Source of the DNA: Bacteroidales bacterium
GTDB taxonomy: Bacteria > Bacteroidota > Bacteroidia > Bacteroidales > WCHB1-69
Assembly: GCA_031257735.1 (NCBI GenBank)
Contig: JAIROC010000637.1
Span: forward strand, 1-11,129
DNA length: 11,129 bases
Direction: 5' to 3'
Under the pieces are notes generated by a model. That model was not told the DNA's origin. It did no database searches and saw only the letters and a list, made by a program, of their open reading frames with translations. The translations under genes and the position numbers were made by a program. This document shows, piece after piece, positions 6,095 to 11,129 of the stretch. Every line of letters starts with the position of its first letter. The stretch's first letter is position 1.

Positions 6095-6871
6095 TTATCC
6101 TCCATACTTTGAATGACAAAGTTTAACACTGTCATTATAAGAACTTTTGGCACGATAAACTGCATAGCCATACGCAGCCGTTGCCACTACCATGCAACCT
6201 CCTATTGCTGCAGGATGCACACAAAAACCACAGCTCGCCAATGCTGAACTATAAGATGCTGTGGCAATCCCTAAATCTGCTGCTAACCAGCCCGCCGCGC
6301 TGTTAAGACATGACTGCAAAGCTGATGGCAATTTATCTGTATTAGAGCGTTGAAAATTTATATTTACAAAGATTGCTGTCAGAACATCAGCTTGTTGTGC
6401 TGTATTCAATTGACTGAAATATGGATATTGTGATGTTAATTTAGAATGAAATGTGATGGTAGCATTTGAGAATTTTTCAAAATTTTCTTTACCATAGTTT
6501 GAGTCAGGTCTCCGATAATATATTCGCATAAATTCGTTGTAATATTTATCAAATGTCTCTAAATCACCTGCCTCAACTGCACGTTTCATTAATTCACTCA
6601 ATTCTGACAATCTGTTCATGTCTTCTTGTGTAAGATCAACCATTACCTCCATAAAACTAACGCAACTTTTTTCAAAATCACGAAAATAGGGTTGTTCAAT
6701 TACTCTCGCAACATCAACATATCTATTTGTATCAAATTTTTGAATTTGAACATTATCTTGCTCTGTATAAAATTTACTCGTTTCATCCTTTTTGCATCCA
6801 TAAAAAATCGCTACGGATGCAATTCCTATCAAAGTAATTGCGATTAAACCACCTATGTACAATTTTTTCAT
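6095..6871 (-). CDS. Lipoprotein with cysteine-bracketed hydrophobic C-terminus, unrecognised
   Basis: This 258-residue protein has a hydrophobic leader followed by FYGC (Cys26) and KKDE, a lipobox typical of Bacteroidota lipoproteins, although Phe at -3 is non-canonical. Residues about 55-180 are polar and helical. The last 70 residues are Ala/Gly-rich and hydrophobic, with five cysteines spaced C188-x25-C214-x2-C217-x8-C226-x25-C252, a symmetric pattern that would suit two helices locked by disulfides at both ends. The C-terminus is KYGG. I know no family for it. It could be a bacteriocin-like or surface effector lipoprotein, or simply a structural envelope protein. The small membrane protein gene follows by 4 nt. 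A TACTTTTG -7 box and a leader hairpin lie upstream. Confidence 0.8.
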   Translation of the reverse strand: MKKLYIGGLIAITLIGIASVAIFYGCKKDETSKFYTEQDNVQIQKFDTNRYVDVARVIEQPYFRDFEKSCVSFMEVMVDLTQEDMNRLSELSELMKRAVEAGDLETFDKYYNEFMRIYYRRPDSNYGKENFEKFSNATITFHSKLTSQYPYFSQLNTAQQADVLTAIFVNINFQRSNTDKLPSALQSCLNSAAGWLAADLGIATASYSSALASCGFCVHPAAIGGCMVVATAAYGYAVYRAKSSYNDSVKLCHSKYGG

Positions 6872-6937
6872 TTCTATTACTTATTTTAAATTTTAATTAT
6901 ATAAATTATCTTTCTGTCGTTTCCTTTATTTTTTATC

Positions 6938-6970
6938 ATTGGCGGACTCGACTATATCTGTCGAACCAAT
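6938..6970 (-). promoter_or_regulatory. Hairpin in the lipoprotein gene leader
   Basis: ATTGG (6938-6942) pairs with CCAAT (6966-6970), and inside them TCGAC (6948-6952) pairs with GTCGA (6960-6964). On the minus strand this stem-loop would lie at the extreme 5' end of the lipoprotein transcript, right after the -7 box, followed by about 65 nt of AT-rich leader. It may stabilise the mRNA. The short, interrupted stem could also be chance. Confidence 0.35.
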
Positions 6971-6978
6971 CAATGTTG

Positions 6979-6986
6979 CAAAAGTA
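6979..6986 (-). promoter_or_regulatory. -7 box of the lipoprotein gene promoter
   Basis: The minus strand reads TACTTTTG followed by C, a full TAnnTTTG match about 108 nt before the ATG. No TTG was found at the usual distance upstream. The region is shared with the divergent T9SS cargo gene. Confidence 0.5.
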
Positions 6987-7089
6987 CAATTTTTTCTTTA
7001 TCCGAATTACATTAAAACAAAAAAAGTTTCGATGCTTTTATTGTTTGCGTTAGGTATAACATTCGTTATTGCTTTTCGTTAATTTATAC

Positions 7090-9345
7090 ATGAAAAAAAT
7101 CATTTGTGTAAATCTATTTCTTTGGATGGTCGGAATACCAAACTTGTTTTCACAGGGATTGTATGATTATGGCTTTGCGAAAGATATATCTATAATTGTT
7201 TTGCGTCAAGATACAACCCCATACGCTTATCCCACGACAGGCGGGATGAATAACATGCAATTTGGAAGTTTGGATTGCGACAGGGATGGAAAAAAAGATA
7301 TTATCGCTTTTGATGTGCATGGATACAGGGTTTTGCCATTTCGGAAAACTTCTAACGGATATGAATACGCTCCTCAATATGCACATTGTTTTCCACAAAT
7401 GAAAGGCTTTATGCAACTGATAGACTTTGACAAAGACGGGAAAGAAGATATTTTTACCTATCACGAAGCAGGCATTAAAGTTTATCGAAATATATCCGAT
7501 GTAAGTTTGAAATTTGAATTGTTTACCGAGCAAATTTTGTCCGTATATAACAGTGGAAGAAATCCGATTAATTTGTTCTGTACAGAAGGGGATTACGTCG
7601 TTATTCGGGATATGGATGAGGACGGAGATTTGGATATATTGGCGTTTTGGTCGCTTGGAAAATACGTGGATTATCACAAAAACAAGTCTATGGAACAATA
7701 TGGTAATCCGAATTATTTAGTGTTTGAACTCGCAGACCGATGTTGGGGAAGCTTCTCTGAAAACGAAGAATACAATGCAATTACGCTAAATGATGATTGC
7801 AAGAAAAGTTTAAAAGTACATCGACATACAGGTTCAACGATGATGTCTTTTGATGAAAATGGAAATGGATTACCTGATTTATTGTTGGGGGACATGGATT
7901 ATCCAAATTTAATGCTTTTGACCAATGGAGGAGATAAGGATGTTGCCTATATGGTCTCTAAAGACAGTTTGTTTCCTTCTTACGATGTTCCTGTGCAATT
8001 GTATTCAATGCCGTGTCCCATGCAAATGGATGTTGATGGAGATGATTTGGGAGATTTGCTTGTTTCGCCTTTTGATTTGACATTGACCAAATCCGAAAAT
8101 AAGGAAAGTGTCTGGCTTTACAAGAATACAGGGACACAGCAACAACCGCATTTTGCTTTACAGACAAAGTCTTTTTTGCAAGATGAGATGCTTGATTTTG
8201 GTTCGGGAGCTTATCCTGTTTTTTATGACATGGATGGAGATGGATTGTTGGATATGCTCATTGGAAATTATGGTTATTATGACAGTACAACGACAAATGG
8301 ATATACGATTAAATGTTACTATTCTGCGTCAATTGCTTATTTCAAAAATACAGGTACTAAATCCAATCCTGTGTTTTTGTTGATAACAGAAGATTTGGCA
8401 GGACTTAGAAAATATGGATATACTTCTCTTATTCCGTCGGTAGGTGATTTGAACGGAGACGAAAAACCTGACCTTCTTTTGGGAACGGCAAACCGTAATT
8501 TGATTTATTTGGAAAATAATTCTGTTTTATCAGAAACGCTTACCTTTTCTTTGCCTGAGTTGAATTACCAATCGCTATCTGTTCCTGAATATGCTGCCGT
8601 ACAAATCTTTGATTTGGATAAAGACGGGTTATTGGATTTAATTGCAGGTGGCAAGAGTGGGAGAATGTCTTATTACAAAAATACGGGAACGCTTACGGCT
8701 CCGTCATTTGCACTGCAAACAGACACTTTGGGGAAGGTCAATGTACGGGATTTTGATAATTCTTATTTTGGTTATGCAACGCCTTGTTTTTTTCGTACAA
8801 ACACGGGAGAAACACGTTTATTTATTGCTTCCGAAAAAGGAACAATAGCATATTATAAGAACATTGACGGTAATTTAAATGGAGTATTTGACATGGAACA
8901 TGGTGAATTGTTTTTTGTAGTTGATAGCAATATTTTTCCGATAGAGGAGGGAATAAGAACAGCAATAGCAGTTGAAGACATTAATAATGACGGATATTTG
9001 GATATGATAGTGGGTAATTACGCAGGAGGAATATCTTTTTATAAAGGGATAAATCCACCCGATAGAAAGACAGGTATAACGAACCCTGTTTTGAAAGCGT
9101 TCCCTGTACGGATTTCCCCTAATCCTGTTATGGATTTATTGTATTTTAGATGTTTATCTGTGTCTACTTCTATAAAATCTGTTTACATCTATGATATGAT
9201 GGGCAGATGTCTGTTGCAAAAGGATATGGACAGTAAAAAAGAGGATAGTCTGAATGTTTCAACCTTTGCTACAGGCTTGTATATTATTAAATTTGTGTTA
9301 GAAGAAGAGGGTACATTTATTATGAGAAAATTTCTTAAAGAATAA
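7090..9345 (+). CDS. T9SS-exported FG-GAP/VCBS repeat protein
   Basis: From the ATG at 7090 the protein has 751 residues. An ATG 7 codons upstream is rejected because it would precede the natural signal peptide (MKKIICVNLF...FSQ, residues 1-23). Nine calcium-binding-like Dx(D/N)xDG loops typical of FG-GAP/VCBS blades start at about residues 62, 112, 174, 255, 314, 380, 453, 508 and 630; three KNTGT-x-x-x-P-x-F segments lie between some of them. These point to a beta-propeller-like surface protein. The end (about 675-751) begins ISPNPV and contains VYIYDMMGRCLL and FATGLYIIKF, the type A C-terminal sorting domain that directs cargo through the type IX secretion system. The ligand is unknown; carbohydrate or adhesion roles are common for such repeats. 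The transglycosylase gene follows by 3 nt. Confidence 0.92.
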   Translation: MKKIICVNLFLWMVGIPNLFSQGLYDYGFAKDISIIVLRQDTTPYAYPTTGGMNNMQFGSLDCDRDGKKDIIAFDVHGYRVLPFRKTSNGYEYAPQYAHCFPQMKGFMQLIDFDKDGKEDIFTYHEAGIKVYRNISDVSLKFELFTEQILSVYNSGRNPINLFCTEGDYVVIRDMDEDGDLDILAFWSLGKYVDYHKNKSMEQYGNPNYLVFELADRCWGSFSENEEYNAITLNDDCKKSLKVHRHTGSTMMSFDENGNGLPDLLLGDMDYPNLMLLTNGGDKDVAYMVSKDSLFPSYDVPVQLYSMPCPMQMDVDGDDLGDLLVSPFDLTLTKSENKESVWLYKNTGTQQQPHFALQTKSFLQDEMLDFGSGAYPVFYDMDGDGLLDMLIGNYGYYDSTTTNGYTIKCYYSASIAYFKNTGTKSNPVFLLITEDLAGLRKYGYTSLIPSVGDLNGDEKPDLLLGTANRNLIYLENNSVLSETLTFSLPELNYQSLSVPEYAAVQIFDLDKDGLLDLIAGGKSGRMSYYKNTGTLTAPSFALQTDTLGKVNVRDFDNSYFGYATPCFFRTNTGETRLFIASEKGTIAYYKNIDGNLNGVFDMEHGELFFVVDSNIFPIEEGIRTAIAVEDINNDGYLDMIVGNYAGGISFYKGINPPDRKTGITNPVLKAFPVRISPNPVMDLLYFRCLSVSTSIKSVYIYDMMGRCLLQKDMDSKKEDSLNVSTFATGLYIIKFVLEEEGTFIMRKFLKE

Positions 9346-9348
9346 ATA

Positions 9349-10767
9349 ATGAAAGAGGGGAAAAAGATTATTATCTTCTTTACAATATGGGTTCTTCTTC
9401 TGTTAAGCACTTGGGGATTGAATCGACTTATTCGAGTAAAACAACTCAATCTCTATTCTGATTTTCAAACGATACAGCAAAGGGAATATATTTTGGCAGG
9501 CATCTTGCAAAATACAACCGATTATTATGTTGACAATGGTACGGTCAAAGGTTTTCATTATGAGTTGGTAGAATTGTTTGCCAATCGTTTTAATCTCAAG
9601 ACACAATATATTGTATATAATACCTATTGGGACGGTTTTTTTGCCTTGGCGACAGGAAAAGTGGATGTGCTGGCAATGGATTTAAACAGTAATTTCCGAA
9701 ATAATATGGTTTTTCTTTTCACGAGTCCGCATTCTTATTCTTCCCACGTGCTGGTACAACATAAAGACAATATGCTGATAGATAAAAATTTCAATATTTT
9801 TCCAAACAAACATACAAAAGATAAATTAGAAAATACAACAGTTCATTTGTCGGTTGATGGTTTATCAGATTTTTATGAGGATGCTTTGTATTTGTTTCAT
9901 CAATTTGACGTTCATCACACAAGATTATCGTTAAAGGAAATGCCGAATATAGAGGATATGTTGGATTTGTTAAATGAGAAACAAATAGATATGACTATCG
10001 CCAATGAAAAAGTGATGAAATCAAATGCGGGTTTTTATCGCAAATTGGATTATTCAGTACAATTGACGGATGAATTGTCTTTGCATTGGGCTGTAAACAA
10101 AGACAATATTTCTTTACAAACGCCGCTCAACCATTGGTTAGACTCTTTAAAGAAAGAGCGTTATTATGCTATTTTACTTAACAAATATTATTCTTCTACC
10201 TCAAAAAACAGGCAGTCTCACTCCATGCTTACTAACAAAACGATTTCTTTATATGATGATTTGATAAAGGAATGTGCAAAAATTTACCATATAGATTGGC
10301 GTCTTATGGCGGCTATTATTTATCAAGAGTCAAAGTTTAATCCTCATGTAACAGGAAAAGGAGGTTCTTTTGGTTTGACGCAACTCATGCCCGAAACAGC
10401 AGCACATTTGGGAATGAAACCTCCATATTCGGTGGAAAAACAAATACTGTATGGTTGTAAGTATCTATACAATCTGAAAAAAAAATATGATAGAAAAGGA
10501 GTAAACCCCTTTGATTTGTATAAATTTGTTTTGGCGGCTTACAATGCAGGTTCCTGTCATATTGATGATGCTCAATTGCTGGCAAAGGAAAAAGGTTACA
10601 ACCCTAATCAATGGAAAGATGTAGAAAAAATGTTGCTTAAACTCGCTGACAAAAAATATACCCAAAATACACAACTGAAATGCGGAAACTATAATGGTAA
10701 ATCTGCTAAAAATTATGTTGCCAATGTATGGAATACCTATCAACATTATCAAAATATGTCGGATTAA
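9349..10767 (+). CDS. MltF-like membrane-bound lytic transglycosylase
   Basis: This 472-residue protein has the MltF architecture: an N-terminal membrane anchor (about residues 6-24), a periplasmic solute-binding-protein-type domain (about 45-290, with KGFHYELVELFANRF at 67-81 and GKVDVLAMDL at 102-111), then a C-terminal SLT lytic transglycosylase domain (about 300-460). In the SLT domain the catalytic Glu is E327 in QESKFNP, followed by GSFGLTQLMPETA (339-351) and AAYNAG (396-401). It should cleave the MurNAc-GlcNAc bond of peptidoglycan, giving 1,6-anhydro products, and its solute-binding domain may modulate activity. No lipobox Cys follows the leader, so it is anchored by a helix rather than lipid. 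It probably shares a transcript with the T9SS cargo gene 3 nt upstream. Confidence 0.92.
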   Translation: MKEGKKIIIFFTIWVLLLLSTWGLNRLIRVKQLNLYSDFQTIQQREYILAGILQNTTDYYVDNGTVKGFHYELVELFANRFNLKTQYIVYNTYWDGFFALATGKVDVLAMDLNSNFRNNMVFLFTSPHSYSSHVLVQHKDNMLIDKNFNIFPNKHTKDKLENTTVHLSVDGLSDFYEDALYLFHQFDVHHTRLSLKEMPNIEDMLDLLNEKQIDMTIANEKVMKSNAGFYRKLDYSVQLTDELSLHWAVNKDNISLQTPLNHWLDSLKKERYYAILLNKYYSSTSKNRQSHSMLTNKTISLYDDLIKECAKIYHIDWRLMAAIIYQESKFNPHVTGKGGSFGLTQLMPETAAHLGMKPPYSVEKQILYGCKYLYNLKKKYDRKGVNPFDLYKFVLAAYNAGSCHIDDAQLLAKEKGYNPNQWKDVEKMLLKLADKKYTQNTQLKCGNYNGKSAKNYVANVWNTYQHYQNMSD

Positions 10768-10873
10768 AAGGAACTGAGTAGACGAGAGAGTGTGTTGTCG
10801 TCAATTAAGGATTGCTTTGTTGTTTTGTTTCTTACAATGAAGTAAAATATAGTAAACATAAATCAGATTCAAA

Positions 10874-10951
10874 TTATCATGAAGGCGAAGAAGATGTACT
10901 AAGGATTCCTTTATGTTCCCCCTTAGTGTGTCTTTTTCGCCTTTGTGGTGA
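10874..10951 (+). terminator. 31-bp RNA hairpin, candidate terminator or structured 3' element
   Basis: Positions 10874-10904 pair with 10921-10951 without a single mismatch, around a 16-base loop: 23 Watson-Crick pairs and 8 pairs that are G-U only when read as plus-strand RNA (they would be A-C mismatches on the other strand). That one-sidedness favours a plus-strand transcript, downstream of the transglycosylase gene by about 107 nt. There is no U-tract after it, so it may be a processing or stabilising structure rather than a classic terminator. The right arm (CGCCTTTGTGGTG) resembles a dispersed repeat seen in many genomes, so insertion origin is an alternative. Confidence 0.5.
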
Positions 10952-10955
10952 AAAA

Positions 10956-10982
10956 ACATTAAATAGTGTCTGTCTTTAATGT
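10956..10982. repeat. Copy of TAGTGTYTGTC repeat end within a stem-loop
   Basis: TAGTGTCTGTC (10964-10974) is bracketed by a perfect 8-bp inverted repeat, ACATTAAA (10956-10963) and TTTAATGT (10975-10982). The 19 bases 10964-10982 match 3761-3779 at 18 positions, so this is an end of the same family as the MITE-like element near 3.8 kb, without its other end. Confidence 0.55.
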
Positions 10983-10984
10983 AT

Positions 10985-11010
10985 AATTATGAATTATGAA
11001 TTATGAATTA
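10985..11010. repeat. Tandem repeat of AATTATG, 3.7 copies
   Basis: The 7-base unit AATTATG is repeated exactly three times, plus 5 bases of a fourth. It abuts the repeat end at 10956-10982. Likely a slippage-prone filler sequence. Confidence 0.8.
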
Positions 11011-11060
11011 GGCTGACGCACGAAACCGCTTAATCAGCATCATCATTGCGAAGGAAAAAT

Positions 11061-11129
11061 GTCCCGTTAGGGACAAAATGTTGGTAGAAAATACAGCAGC
11101 TATTCTCCTCTTGAGCGCGCCGTCAGGTG
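11061..11129. repeat. GTCCC-type dispersed intergenic repeat, cut by window edge
   Basis: GTCCCGTTAGGGAC (11061-11074) is palindromic and is followed by AAAATGTTGGTAGAAAA and, further on, a GAGCGCGCCGTCAGGTG segment. From general knowledge, combinations like this recur between genes in Bacteroidales genomes. A related palindrome lies at 2980-2992. No function is known. Confidence 0.45.

Larger units (their letters stand above)
10768..11129. other. Gene-free repeat-rich stretch
   Basis: No coding frame is supported on either strand. The stretch holds a 31-bp hairpin (10874-10951), a copy of the TAGTGTYTGTC repeat end within a small stem-loop (10956-10982), a 7-bp tandem repeat (10985-11010), and a GTCCC...GGGAC palindrome with following sequence (11061-11129). 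Confidence 0.6.

Noticed and set aside
6091..6171. Longer start for the small membrane protein
   Set aside because: It would overlap the lipoprotein gene by 77 bp, and a well-placed ATG lies 4 nt after the lipoprotein stop.
7069..7089. Upstream ATG of the FG-GAP protein
   Set aside because: It would add 7 residues before a typical MKK signal peptide start.
7021..7089. -7 box for the FG-GAP gene
   Set aside because: The best candidate, TATTGTTTG at 7039-7047, has one base too many between TA and TTTG, so it is not listed as a feature.

Overview
The window looks like chromosomal DNA of a Bacteroidota (Bacteroidales-type) bacterium. The DNA is AT-rich. Several genes are preceded by the TAnnTTTG -7 box used by the primary sigma factor of this phylum, and clear Shine-Dalgarno sites are rare. 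The protein families fit too: a DUF4294 protein, a FG-GAP/VCBS protein with a type IX secretion C-terminal sorting domain, a fused formiminotransferase-cyclodeaminase, and a DUF6261 remnant. No rRNA, tRNA, CRISPR array or complete insertion sequence was found.

Layout. Positions 1-507 hold a broken coding fragment at the left edge, two ends of a dispersed repeat lying back to back, and a 25-bp-arm hairpin enclosed by a longer inverted repeat. Positions 508-2625 (minus strand) carry ftcD followed by tsaE with a 6-nt gap. Positions 2626-3470 are a degenerate stretch containing a three-hairpin repeat, a DUF6261 gene fragment and a broken DUF5615 (VapC45-like) toxin. The intact DUF433 antitoxin gene lies just upstream of that toxin (3470-3712, minus). 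A 124-bp MITE-like palindromic element (3756-3879) fills the gap up to a WG-repeat exported protein (3882-4898, minus). A DUF4294 exported protein (5131-5715, plus) is divergent from it. Positions 5782-6871 (minus) encode an unrecognised lipoprotein with a cysteine-bracketed C-terminus, followed 4 nt later by a small three-helix membrane protein. Positions 7090-10767 (plus) form a two-gene unit: a T9SS-exported FG-GAP repeat protein, then, 3 nt later, an MltF-like lytic transglycosylase. Positions 10768-11129 contain no gene but several repeats, including a 31-bp G-U-tolerant RNA hairpin.

How the genes relate. ftcD (histidine degradation/folate one-carbon transfer) and tsaE (tRNA t6A synthesis) are probably co-transcribed without a shared pathway. 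Most other genes make exported or envelope proteins (WG-repeat, DUF4294, lipoprotein plus membrane partner, T9SS cargo, lytic transglycosylase). The most unusual parts are the lipoprotein/membrane-protein pair, the decayed toxin fused in frame to a DUF6261 remnant, and the family of short repeats with TAGTGTYTGTC ends spread through the window. All function calls come from reading motifs by eye; no database search was possible.
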